This document shows, one piece after another, positions 36,728 through 48,175 of a DNA stretch of 64,000 nt (position 1 is the first letter of the stretch; each line of letters opens with the position of its first letter). The notes under the pieces are model-generated. The model saw only the letters and a list, made by a program, of their open reading frames with translations, did no database searches and had not been told where the DNA came from. The DNA lies in contig OX344762.1 in the NCBI GenBank assembly GCA_947034895.1, forward strand, positions 17,836,760 to 17,900,759. The letters are read 5' to 3'. Both the position numbers and the translations under genes were made by a program. This DNA comes from Rhytidiadelphus loreus. Lineage: Eukaryota > Streptophyta > Bryopsida > Hypnales > Hylocomiaceae.

Positions 36728-36930
36728 CCCATTCTAGACCAAATGGGAGCAAGCCCATTGTGGGCTAAATTATGTTATTGGTGTACAATCATGTTTTGAA
36801 ATGTATAACACTATAGTAGGACCACCCATTCTAGACCAATTGGGAGCAAGCCCATAGTGGGCTAAATTATATTACCGATGTACAATCATATTTTGAAATG
36901 TATAACACTATGGTAGAACCACCCATTCCC
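36728..36930 (+). repeat. 97-bp tandem repeat, two copies plus start of a third
   Basis: The unit begins CCCATTCTAGACCAA and contains GGGAGCAAGCCCAT, GTGGGCTAAATTAT and TTTTGAAATGTATAACACTA. Unit starts at 36728, 36825 and 36922 are 97 bp apart; the third copy breaks off after a few bases. A piece of the unit reappears inverted at 38243-38290. Confidence 0.75.
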
Positions 36931-37188
36931 AATCAGGGATCCATACCCAACTTGTAGGGTGCAGCTGTTTCCAACCAAGACTAGTACAACAAAGTTTGAA
37001 ATGTGATTTTTCTCCTTTGCAAAGCTCGGACTACAAGGTTATGACACATGTCTTGATTGGTAGTGAGCAAGAAAGTAGGAATTGGAGAGCGGGAAAATAG
37101 ATATGGAATGATCGGAATTAGAAGACTCTATACATTGGGTATGGATTGAGGCCAACTTTTGGCTTCCAATATTCATAGTAATTTGAAT

Positions 37189-38106
37189 TTAACCCCTAAA
37201 AGACTAGTTGTCTCTTCGGGAGACAAGTGGGATTTTGGGCAGGTAGCTACAATCTCAAATGTTGTCCTGATTTTTCGGAACTTTTTTTGAAGATAGAAAA
37301 ATTGATTATCTTCATGGGAATATATATATTTTTTCAATCAATGCTCAAGAACAAAAGTTATACTGAAATAAGCTATAAAAAACAGAAAAGGAGGGGAAGA
37401 TCAACAAAAAAATTCAAAAATTTGAATTTAATTTTTTCTCTCTCATAGATTATATTTCTTTCTACATGGAAAGCTTTTATTCATTCCATTTGGATTTGTT
37501 ATGAGAAAGTTATGGACAATCTTGTTTGGGGGCAACTAGAGCATCTTCTTGAAAAAATAACTCGTGGGATTCATTTATGAATGCAATCTTTATAATTTTT
37601 TTTTAAAGAAGTTCCAGATGGTTTAGTTTTTTCTTAGAACAATCTCACCATTGGGATTAGTGCATTTTAATTCCATCTTAGAGATATTGATAATTTAGAT
37701 TTTCCTTCTATCCCGTACTTCTACTTAACAATTTTTTGAAGAATAAAATTTAACATTCTTTAAACTTTTTTTCTCCTAGACTCTCAACTCAATTCTCCAC
37801 CACATAGATTTAAAGCTCAAAACTCTAAAGTGCAAAAAATTTAAGTTAAGAAGGTTCAAAGTCAAATAATCTAGTCCTAAGGTGTGTTGAAAAACTTGTT
37901 TTTTTCACTTTGAACACAAATATCTTGCAATCTTTGTAGTCAAAAATTCTGAAATTTTCCACAAATTTTCATACTAGTTAGATGTAAGATCCTACAGTAA
38001 AATGTGCAAAAAGCACAATTTTCAAATTTATTTTACTCTTTGCTATAGAAATGGCAGTTTTGAGTATTTTTTGACAGAAAGAAGGCCTTGATCTTTTAGG
38101 GATTAA
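37189..38106 (+). mobile_element. TTAA-bounded element, 0.9 kb
   Basis: The left end TTAACCCCTAAAAGACTAG and the reverse-complemented right end TTAATCCCTAAAAGATCAAG bound 918 bp. Just inside the left end is a short hairpin, TTGTCTC-TTCGG-GAGACAA, and a comparable TTCG-loop hairpin sits at the same place in the 34622 copy. The interior aligns with 34622-35311 plus 35750-35945, so this copy shows the family without the 431-bp insert. Confidence 0.6.
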
Positions 38107-39573
38107 GGAAATAAATCATGAAAAACTAGCAATGCCCCTCATTTCTATCTTTCTATAGGGTAGTAAATTTACATTACCTTCTACTGCTCCAAAAACATGT
38201 GCAAAATTGCTTAAGTGATTGACTATAAATGATTCTATGACAACATAATTTAACCCACAATGGACTTGCTCCCATTTGATCTGAGATAAGGTACTTTACC
38301 TCACTCTTTCTCTAACAACACACCAAGTGCACTCATAATTAGGTTCGTTCAAGACAAATTAGAGCCTTTAATTAGTCCGATGAATGAGTGCGATGTACAC
38401 ACTTTGCAAGTACAGAGTGTTTTTGTTGTCGTCGTCCACATGAGATTTCTCACTGAAATGATAGAAGAAAAAAGGTAAGTCAAGTTAGATCAAACATGAC
38501 ACTTGGAAGGATGGACTGAGGTGGCATGGAAAAAGATACCCGGCCAATTTGAATCCAGCCGGAAAAAAATTCATTGAAGAACCTGCAACTCAGCTTTCTA
38601 TGATAACTTGCCAATTGCTCACTTGTCATCCTCTCGCTGCACGTGCGGAGGGACAAGAATTGAGGCATGTAGAAGGCCGCCCTGAGCCATTTGGCAAGGT
38701 TGGTGGCATGGTGCTATTATAACAACTTATACATGGCTCATAGAATTGATCTCTGGAGGGAGTGTCAGTTCGAGCGGAACAATAATAGCAATAATTCTTA
38801 TTTTCATTCAATTCTCTCATTGGGCACAATTCTGGAAAAAAAAATTACTTAAAAAGCAGCATTGGCTTGAACATACTTCACCTCTGATCTTTCCTTGTTG
38901 TTTTTTTAAGAAAAATCTCTCAAAAATACAATGAAAAACTGCTAGAATATACGACATAATGGTGTTGGTAAATTCCTACACAGAGTGCATATAATGAAGG
39001 CACACATAACCCATCAAATAAGCAATTCTAGACATGATCAGGAGTAGTACAAGGGGAAGCAAATATTTTGGGAGGTGCAATGATAGAAATGACGGGGATT
39101 ACAAAAACTTTGGTAATTTTATTGCTCGAACTAAAATTATTATGAATTTTGAAAGGCAAAAGTTGGTATGGACCTATGTCCATACTCTAAAGTCATCCAA
39201 TTCCAATCATTCAATAACTACTTTCCTATTCATTATTTCTTTAATTTTTTTGTTTACTACTTTGGGATATATGTCATCACCTTGAAAACGGGGGAAAAAA
39301 ACATTTCAAGCTTCGGTTGGAAATTTGTTCCAACCTTGGTTGGAAATAACTATTGTACACTCTACAGGTTGGGTATAGGTCTCTGGTTGGGAATGTGTGG
39401 TCCTACCCTTACTTTGCATGATGTTTTGTCTATGTAACCTTTCACTCATTCCAAGTGATGTGTGAATCTTAAAAAGGAATAAAATTTGATGGCCATTTTG
39501 ATGAAATTGATCTTTGTAAGTAAGTAATTGATCTATGTAAGAAGATGTAAGAATAAATACGCAAAAAAAATGA
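38107..39573. other. Spacer between repeat elements
   Basis: This contains the inverted fragment of the 97-bp unit (38243-38290), a less AT-rich patch at 38390-38790 without a recognisable frame, and at about 39420-39560 a block similar to 9675-9830 of the TTAA family (TTTTGTC..CTTTCACTCATTCC and TTGAATCTTAAAAAG-like words). Confidence 0.4.
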
Positions 39574-40619
39574 AGCTTCTAAAGTCCTATTGGAAGTTTG
39601 GGCAAATTCTTATGATCCCAATATTTGGCATAATTTTTTGAATTAAAAAAAACTACTCAAAAAAATCATAATAGCTTTAAAGAGAAATAGTTTTTCACCA
39701 CTAAAAATTCTAAGGCCTTTTTTTCATCAAAAAACACTCAAAACTATCATTTCTATTGCAAGGAGCAAAAAAATTCAAAAATTTGTTTTTTTCCATATTT
39801 AATTGTAGGATCTTTCACTACATTATGTTTTAAGAATGTGTGAAAGAAATTTCAAAAACTTTGACAATGTAAATTGCAAGATATTGGCATTTGAAGTGAA
39901 GAAAATCGAGGGAGTTGCACCTTGTTTGACTAAATTACAAGACTCTAAATCTTATTTACTTAAACTTTTTAACTGTGGTTTTTGATTGTTGAAGAATTGA
40001 GTGAAAATGAAGAGGAAAAAAATCAAAAATCAAAAATTGATTTCCATTCTTTAAAAAATTGTTAAATAGAAGTAGGTACGAGATAGAAAAAACATACTAA
40101 ATCGTTAAAAGCTCTATTAATGATGGGATTTAAGCACACTAATTTCAACAATTAAATTGTTCTAGCAAGCGAATTGAACCTTTTAGAGTTTGTTTTTGCT
40201 GAAAATTGTGAAAATTGAGTTAAAAAACAAATCCAATATGTTGTTTTATCTAGAAGATGCAATGGTTGTCTATAAAACAAAAAGCTCCATAACTTTCACA
40301 TCACTAATCCAAATGGAATGAATCAAATCTTTACATGTAGAAAAAAATATATGATCCATGAAAAACAAATTTTCAACATTTTTAGTTCAAATTTTGTAGT
40401 TTTTTCTTGCTACCCAAGAAACTGCTTTGGAGGCTTATGGTAGCCTAACTTTTTCTCCCAAACATTGATTGAAATAAATATCAAATTTCCAATTTAGGCA
40501 ACAAAGTTGGTTTTTAACTTAACAAGAAGTTTCAAAAAATTGTACGAGAAATTGAGATTGTAGAAATATGTTTGATTTTTTATTTGTTGTCTAGGGGGAC
40601 ACAGGGACTTAGGGGATAA
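39574..40619 (-). mobile_element. TTAA-family element, degenerate, inverted interior
   Basis: The interior is the reverse complement of the 37189-38106 copy: CAAAAAACACTCAAAACT, TTGCAAGATATTGGCATTTG, TTGTTAAATAGAAGTAGGTAC, ATTCCAT.. and AACTTTCACATCACTAATCC blocks appear in mirrored order. Left and right ends are degenerate (CTTCTAAAGTCC and, reversed, TTATCCCCTAAGTCCC). Confidence 0.5.
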
Positions 40620-40627
40620 TTTAATTA

Positions 40628-41290
40628 GTGTTCAAGAGCAAAAGTTATGCTACCCAAACTACAAATAGTCTAGTCCAAGCAACAAAAACAAAAGAGAAGA
40701 TACTTGAATTATTATTTTTAATATTTTTGTCTAATTGGAAAGATTTGGTTCATTCTATTCGGATTATTGATGTGAAAAACATGAATCATTTTGTTTTGCA
40801 AGCAATTATTGCATCCACTTGGAAAAATAATGATTTGGATTATGTTTTGAACTCAAATTTCTTAATTTTTTAGAAACAAAGTTCCACAAGGTTTAGTTTG
40901 CTTGCTAAGACAATCTCATTGTTGGGATTAGTGTGTCTCAATTCCATCTTAGAACTCTTAATGAATTCACCTTTCCTTCTATTTTGTACCTACTTCAACT
41001 TATCAATTTTTAAAAGAATGAAAATCAAGTTAAAATTTTCTTCTTCTTTCCAAACCCTCAATTCAATTCTTCAACATAAACATTTAAAAAAACAAAACCT
41101 ATAGTAAAAACAAGTTTCTAAAAGTTCGTCCACCCATTCTCACACTAGTTGTAGTGCAAGATCTAGAGGTGTAGGAAATGCCAAAACAATCAATTAATTA
41201 ATTAACTTTTGAATATGACACATCCAAGTGCTTTTTGATGGAAGAAAAGAGCTCCCTCATGACGATACAGGTAACAAAAAGCTTTGGGAC
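40628..41290 (+). mobile_element. TTAA-family partial copy, plus orientation
   Basis: The same block order as 37330-38090: AAGAGCAAAAGTTATGC, TTGGAAAGATTTGGTTCATT, AGACAATCTCATTG..GGGATTAGTG, ATTTTGTACCTACTTCAACT, then GTGCAAGATC and a late CTTTTTGATGG word. The left end is missing; a degenerate AAGGGTTTA lies at the right. Confidence 0.5.
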
Positions 41291-41636
41291 ATCCAAGGGT
41301 TTATAAATCAACAAAGACAATGATATTGAAATTCAACCCTTATTTTTTTCCTACCTCATAACATTGTTTACAAATGAGGCAAGGTCCATTTGAAAAGAAA
41401 GACCCCTACATTGAACAAAAATGGTCATATTGATAGCTCCTCAATCAACTCCAATCTTTGCCACTACCTCATTATTAGCTTAAGTCCCTATGAGATACCT
41501 AGTGGGGCATATAATACCTCATCCCAGCATGAGAAGAGCGCAGGGAGAATCGACCCCCTCATTGCCCCAGTCAACTTAGGTTTGGAAAAATAGCCCCCTG
41601 TGTTGTGCCAATTTTTTGGTAATTCTTGCATTTCCG

Positions 41637-41760
41637 GAGAGAAAATTGGGGCCTCCGATTGCAAATATGAATTCAGAATTTCAAAAAAAATTAAGCCTTG
41701 CAAATAAAAAATTCCAGGGTTTGTCCTGGAGGGGCAATGAGGGGGTCAATTCACCCTGGC
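41637..41760 (+). repeat. Dispersed repeat family B, copy 1
   Basis: TTGGGGCCTC..TTGCAAATATGAATTCAGAATTT, then GCAAATAAAAAATTCCAG, then GAGGGGGTCAATTCACCC. The same series occurs at 43888-44012. Both sit in patches less AT-rich than their surroundings (41400-42250 and 43800-44250). Confidence 0.6.
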
Positions 41761-42242
41761 CGCATGAAGAGGACCATTGCCTGAATTGGAAACTTGTGAT
41801 TGCACGAACATCCATCCCGAGGGCATTTTTCCGTCCATTCTGACTTTCCGGACCCTCACTCTCCCACTGATTGGAGCTGGTGAACTGTTCCCTCCCTCGG
41901 CCTCTTTGCAATAAGTTACATAGATTCTATTTGTAAAAGAACAGGAGCAAAAAAAAAGGGAAACTGGGTGCGTCCCAGCAATTGGGGACCAGCCAGGTTG
42001 TTTATCGGTTACTTGCCTGATTGCCCCCAACTATTTGGGTATGGAACAAATAGTGACCAGCATAGGAAAAAAAAGATGCAAACAAGATAGGGGCCGGGGT
42101 GAACCAACCCTCATGCTCATCCCCCAGAGGAGTCATTCCACAGGTGCATGTAAATTAAAAGACCCTACTTTGTGTTTGATTAACCTCTATACGAGACTAT
42201 GTTCTCACCAAAACTGCTCCAAAACTGCCCTTGCATTTACAA

Positions 42243-42900
42243 GCACCAAATTTTAGATGAAAAACATTTCTAGACAGATGTAACCGTAGGATTTTGTTAG
42301 AGAATATGTGGAAAAAATTTCAGAATTTTCCACCGTGTAGATTGAAAGATATTAACATTTGAAGTAACAAAAATCTTTTGGGGGGCCCTGTGAAAATACG
42401 GACAGATGCACTTCACAAGGTCACATTTGTAGGAAAAAATGTACAAAATGGTGATTACTCTTTGAATTCATTCCTCAAGTCAAGTTGGCTACATGCTTGA
42501 AAAAATTTAGATTGTTTGGAATTGTACAACATATAGCAAAAAAATAGTAAGTAAAAAGAAGTAGAGAATGATTAAAAATACTAAATTGTTAACAATTTAT
42601 TTATAGAATTGAAAAATGCCATGGTTGTAATGTTGTGATAAACAATATACACCTTATTTTTAAATTTTTTTTTCCAAATTGAGTTAAAATTGAGTTAAAT
42701 AAAGGACTTCAAAGTTTATTTTAGAGTAGAGATTCCATAACTTCCCACGAACTAACCCAAACTAAAATTCCTCATAATTTTCATCTCATTAATCAAAATG
42801 AAACGATTCAAAGCTTACCACATATACAAAAATCTAGAGAATCAATTTCAATTTTTTTTTTTCAAGTGATTTTCAAAGAAGTTTTTTTTTGCCTGGACTA
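42243..42900 (-). mobile_element. TTAA-family partial copy, inverted
   Basis: Blocks match the reverse complement of 37880-38000 (GTAGGATTTTGTTAGA.., TTTCAGAATTTTCCACC, GAAAGATATTAACATTTGAAG). Further along they match the block near 40280 of the neighbouring inverted copy (CATCTCATTAATCAAAATGA). Ends were not found. Confidence 0.4.
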
Positions 42901-43317
42901 CCCGCGGAACACTGAAATTTTATATCATGCAATAACTTTTGAACCATGTTGTCAAAAGATATGAAAATTGTTGGGCCTTAAAGCTATTCCTTGTCCACAT
43001 ATTGTGTGAAATTTTCAAAGAAAAAAATAAAAATTCTGTCTACAGTGAGCTGCTTAAAATCGCTATGTTGCCAAAAAACGTTGTTTGGACGTTTGGGGTG
43101 TAATTTTATCTTCTACACCTCTCCTAAGGTAGCCTACCTTTTTGCAGTTAGTCACTCATTTTTGCTAGCTAAGTTGCCATGATTTCGAACAGTTGTGGTG
43201 TAAGGTAGCAACATAAGCGTCATTGTACCCATAACTACCACCTCTAAAATCTTGAAAAATCTTGGGAAGTAAATAGATGTGATAACAAGGATGTACTACA
43301 TTTGAATATCAAATCTT

Positions 43318-43440
43318 AGTGTTGGTATTAGGTGCATCTATAGTAGGCTCTTAAAAATTCATAACTTATACTCATAGTGTCCAAAAAATACATTTGAAAG
43401 TGCATTGGAATTCTTTTTCTCTTGCTAGCAGGGTCCAATA
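43318..43440 (-). repeat. Dispersed repeat family A, inverted partial copy
   Basis: Reverse-complemented it reads GAATTCCAATGCACTTTCAA, then TTTTGGACACTATGAGTATA and AGTTATGAATTTTTAAGAGC, matching the first half of 4430-4700. Confidence 0.5.
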
Positions 43441-43887
43441 GTTTTTTGGATGTCTATTGATAGACATCATATCCAAAAACCTTAAATTGATGGTTATGGA
43501 TGTTGCTACCTTAAGTAACAACTCACGTGGTTAGGTGACAACTTATGTAGCACAAATGTTGGAGAGGTGTACATTGAAAACATACAATGATCATAAGTTG
43601 TACATTGGAAGCCACAATTATCACCTACTGATTGAAGCATGGTCGCATTTGCAATTAGACCATGGTTGGATATACGGCAACCTATTTAACGAGAACAGGT
43701 TGAATGGAATCTTCATGAAAAAAATTCATGATAGTTTTGTTTTTGAAGAAAAAAATGTAAAAAAATAAAATATGAAATCACTCCAAAATCTATTTCTATA
43801 AATGGGGAAATTTCCCCCCTCACCATATTCGTACGACAAATATGCCGAATTGCTCAAGTGATTTGAAAGAGGTCGGCTCTGTCAGCT

Positions 43888-44012
43888 AATTTGGGGGCTC
43901 TAATAGCAAATATGAATTCAAAATTTGCAAATTTTATCATGCATGCGCAAATAAAAAATTTCAGCGTTTTCCTCGTGGACAATGCAAGAGGGTCGGTTCA
44001 CCCCGGGAATAC
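43888..44012 (+). repeat. Dispersed repeat family B, copy 2
   Basis: TTTGGGGGCTC..GCAAATATGAATTCAAAATTT, GCAAATAAAAAATTTCAG and GAGGGTCGGTTCACCC line up with 41637-41760. No coding capacity was recognised in either copy. Confidence 0.6.
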
Positions 44013-44566
44013 CACCCCACCAAAGGGGAAAGAGAAAGGGGAAAGGGGGAAAGAGGGACTGGCTTGGCCGGCCTTTGATTCCGTATTCCTTTGCATCTGT
44101 CAACATGTGAATGTACAGTACTGTATCCGGGACAAATTGGTGTGAATGATCAGCCGAGTGCAGTTCACCCAATCGCTTCATCAAACATTCTTGAATAGGG
44201 GATGATTCCACAGCTTTGAACAATGCGAGTGGCTCCATCTTGAGGACGAAGAATTAATTCCTCAACAGTAACGCTTTTAGAATACGGGATATCTACTGGA
44301 AAGGTCCCTTTTAAGTTTTAAAGTTTTAACACCAGAACGACATGCTGGTCACGTTGGAAATCAGCCTTTTTGGCAATATAATTGTGAGTATCATTTGCCT
44401 TAAAAAAAAAGGAAACACTCATTGGATGTCAAACTAGTAGGCAAGACCTTCTCTTTTCACACTAAATCCTAAGGATGAACATTATCTACACTTTTGTCCT
44501 ACATAAAAGGATTCTAGCTACTGTAGTATCCATCAGACACTTAGTGTACACGGCATCCTTCTAGGG

Positions 44567-45541
44567 TTAACCCCTCAACGTCTCAAGTCCAAATAGGTTC
44601 TAAAGCGTCATTCCATTTGAAGAGTCATAGATCAAAATGTCAGTAAGTTATTGAGATCTTAACCGTACAATATTTTCGTAAACATGTTGTAGACGACGTG
44701 TATCAAATTTGGAGTCATTTGACCGCATAGATTTAAAGATTATCATGTTTTAGTGATGAAAATGATGTTGAAATTTCCATAAAAACACATTTGGAGGTGA
44801 AATTTGATTTCTAAACCTACTCAGATGTAAAAACTTTACATTGTAAAATGATTCAAAATGAGTATATAAACACATTGGTGAAAAAAAATTCATTGATTTG
44901 ACTCATTGTGGTTACAAAATGGCTTTCAAATGTCTTGAAAAGAGCAAGAAAAACTGCAAAAAATACATCTTTGGCTGAAACTCCTTCTACTAGAATGCTT
45001 CTCAGTCACTCATAAATTCTTTGATTGACATGAAATTTTAGCCACACAAACTAGACTATTATGCGCAACTTTTCCAACAAAAATGATTGAAAATGGACTT
45101 TGTATGAAGAAGATACAAGTCACCGAAGTTTACTGTTCTCCAAAAATGGCAGGATTTTGAACTTTGAATTGCTCCCAAATATTCAAAACAACTTGGATTG
45201 ACATGAAAATTTTACCACAATAACTAGACTTCAAGGGGAAGAAAAACCAACAAATTTTATTGAATTTGGACCTTGGATGAAAGAGATATAAGCCCCCGAC
45301 GTTGCAGCCCTAAAATGCAGTTTCTGAACTCAATTAGAACCTGCGAACTTTGATTGGCTGCCCAAAACTCATTACATTGTGGATTGATATGAAAATTTTA
45401 CCACACAAACTAGAAGACAAGGCGCAACTTCACCAACAAATTTTATCAAATTTGGACCTTGGATGCAAAAGTTACAACATTTCGAAGTCACAACATTTCA
45501 GGAGGGTATGGAAAACGTCCGCTCTGACGTTTAGGGGTTAA
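44567..45541 (+). mobile_element. TTAA-bounded element with three internal repeats
   Basis: The left end TTAACCCCTCAACGTC and the reverse-complemented right end TTAACCCCTAAACGTC match at 15 of 16 bases and bound 975 bp. Inside, a unit beginning TTGATTGACATGAAA (then ACCACA..AACTAGAC and AATTTGGACCTTGGATG) occurs near 45021, 45192 and 45377. No open frame of note. Confidence 0.65.
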
Positions 45542-46108
45542 GGGGATAGTGAATGAATTCACTTTAGAACCCACTTACTTAATAAGTGAGTGAACAAATT
45601 AATATGTATATTTTTCATTATCCCCCTTATCTATATTTTTTCTAAACATGCTAGATTACAATCAATGTGCAATTTAGAATTATATTCCATATCCCGTGCC
45701 TATATGTGTATCTTGTTCCTTATCAATGTTATGTATAACACAACCATATTCCATATATCATACCCATTTGTATTTCATACATATATTTTGTATGGCATAC
45801 TAGTATAAAAGTTTTTTTGGTTTTGGTTTTGGAATTTTGGGAGTCAAATCAAGTTTTTTATTTTATTTTTATTTATTTGTGGTGGTGGTTACCCCCTAAG
45901 TGCCCAAGGTCTTTTTTGAGCTTCTTGGAATTTGCTCAAAATTGAACAAAATGGCAACATTTTTATAAGTTTTATTATTATTTTTTGAATTGTAAACATA
46001 CAAATTCAAACTAGACATGCTAAAGATTACATGGGAAAAGAAAACACAACAATATCACTTATGGATTGAAAGATTATAATGTTTAATTCTAAGGGTGTTA
46101 AAACCATG

Positions 46109-46455
46109 GTTGCTATTATGTGACCCTAGGATCTTGAGCTCATGACCATAAAAGCATAGGCTCTTATGTTATAGGCACCTTCCATAGTTACATGATGTTT
46201 ATATTATAGGTGTCTATATTATAGGCACCTTCCATAGTTATAGGATGTTTATATTATAGGTGTTTAAATTGTAAGCACCTTCCATGGTTATAGGATATTT
46301 ATATTACAAGTGTCTATGTTATAGGCACCTTCTATAGTTATAGGATGTTTATATTATAAGCATGTATGTTATAAACATCTCCAATAATTGTAGAGTACCT
46401 ATGTGTCTAGGCTCAAGGCTCGTAGGCTCACATTTCTAGGCTCACATACTAGCAT
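46109..46455 (+). mobile_element. GGTGCTA-ended element with four 50-bp units
   Basis: The left end GGTTGCTATTATGTGACCCT matches the reverse-complemented right end. Inside, four units containing TAGTTATAGGATGTTTATAT are spaced exactly 50 bp apart (at about 46196, 46246, 46296 and 46346). The sequence GGTGTTAAAAC(C/T)ATG flanks the element on both sides (46094-46107 and 46460-46474), which may be a target duplication. Confidence 0.65.
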
Positions 46456-48054
46456 TGTTGGTGTTAAAACTATGAAAGTGATTTGAATTTTTCCAATCCT
46501 CTTCTCACATGTCAAAACAAAAAAATTGGTCACCAAAAAAATATGAGATTAAAAGGCATAATATGTATGAATAATCCCAATCAATTTACAACTTCTCAAA
46601 ATCTATTCTACAATGTAAAAAATTCTAATGCGATTTGAGGATCATTTCCAAGAGCCTTCAACATAAAAAAAAATCAAGAATTGCAATGAACACCCTTGCA
46701 TAAAATCTTGAATAGAAAAATCATAATCATTAATTTTCAAATTCGGATTTCTGGTGCTAAAACTAGACTTAAGAAAGGAATTTTCAAAAATATCAACTAC
46801 TAAAAATATCAACTTGATTAGGTCTAATTTGACTTCAAAGTATTGCTAACACCCAAATTTGGTGCCTTGGGCAATTAGGAGTAAATTAATTGATAAGATT
46901 TGTGCATGTCCCTTTCTAGGGGATAGTTTAAAGATGACCATGCCCTTCATGTTTAAGCAAGTTATGAACAATTAGGATTACTTTACACCTAAAGGATGGA
47001 CCAATTCCTCTCGAGGCCAATTCCACAAACTATCAACCCCTTTTGGATTGAAGGCCGTCCTCAACTACTCATTACAATAAAATTATAACAAGGGCCAATT
47101 ACCCCATAAGTGAAGACCTTCAGCCAAGAAGCTAGGCAAATTAAATAAAACCTACAAAAGAGAGAGAGAGAGGGACTGAAATTATCAAAGGTGCTTTACA
47201 CCTAGAAGCTGGACTAATTCCCCTTGAGCCCAATTGTACAAAATTGAACGTATTTGATTTGTGGAAAATTAATTAAAATTTGACATTGGTCCCAGGCCAA
47301 GAATTTGCCTCCCATTTTTGGTGCACTCAATTCAACAAATTTGGGTCATGTTAGATCATGTCTTTTTTGAATAACAAATTTATTTTACTAAATTGGCCCT
47401 ACATGTAGGTATAAAGAGGTTAGATATGATTTTAACCTTTTTTCCAATCACAAGTGAGGTTTTGAGCCTTTGATAGAACAAATTGGCCTCTACATGTAAA
47501 GAAGTCCTTACAATGAAGGAGTTATAAACAAATTTTACAATGAAGGAATGGTAGAAGGTGTTAGATTTTTGGGCCACCAAGAAAAGGACTTGTTCTATAG
47601 ATCCTTTGATCTTTCCATTGGTGCGAGTCTTGAGATTAGAGTTATTCTTTGTCTCTTGCACTTTGGATCAACAAAATTGTAAAATATGAATAATGTGGCA
47701 TGAATATGAGGTGGCTTTTGAAGCCAAATTTCAACTTTCATTTACAACATTTTTTTAAAAGTAAAAGGATTCCGTAACTCCTAAAGTTCTTTGGTTGTTT
47801 TAAGCTAGAAACTATCCTAAGACACTCTATCCTAAAACAATGTCTTATTTGTTGTCTGTTTGGTAGTTGCACAAATTTAAACTTATTAGTTTACAATTAT
47901 TTTTTGGTAATAGAATGATAACTCAAAGAAATTTCCACATGTAGTATTGATTTTGGTCGTCTCATTGTTGAGGGAAAAAATCATTCACAAAAATATGGGG
48001 CTTGTAGTTTGGTGAACTCAATTTGAATGTGCAATCTTTGCTTGACTTCCAAGA

Positions 48055-48175
48055 CATCAGTACATCTTGGATTGTTCTAAATTTTTTACCACATAAACTA
48101 GAATAAAGAGTGCAATTTTTTCAACAAGTTTGATTGAATTTGGACATTAGATGCAAAAGTTATAGTACTTTAAAT
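48055..48175 (+). repeat. Stray copy of the internal unit of the 44567 element
   Basis: CTTGGATTGTTCTAAATTTT, ACCACATAAACTAGA, TTGATTGAATTTGGACATTA and GATGCAAAAGTTATA line up with the three units inside 44567-45541, but no TTAA ends are visible here. Confidence 0.55.
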
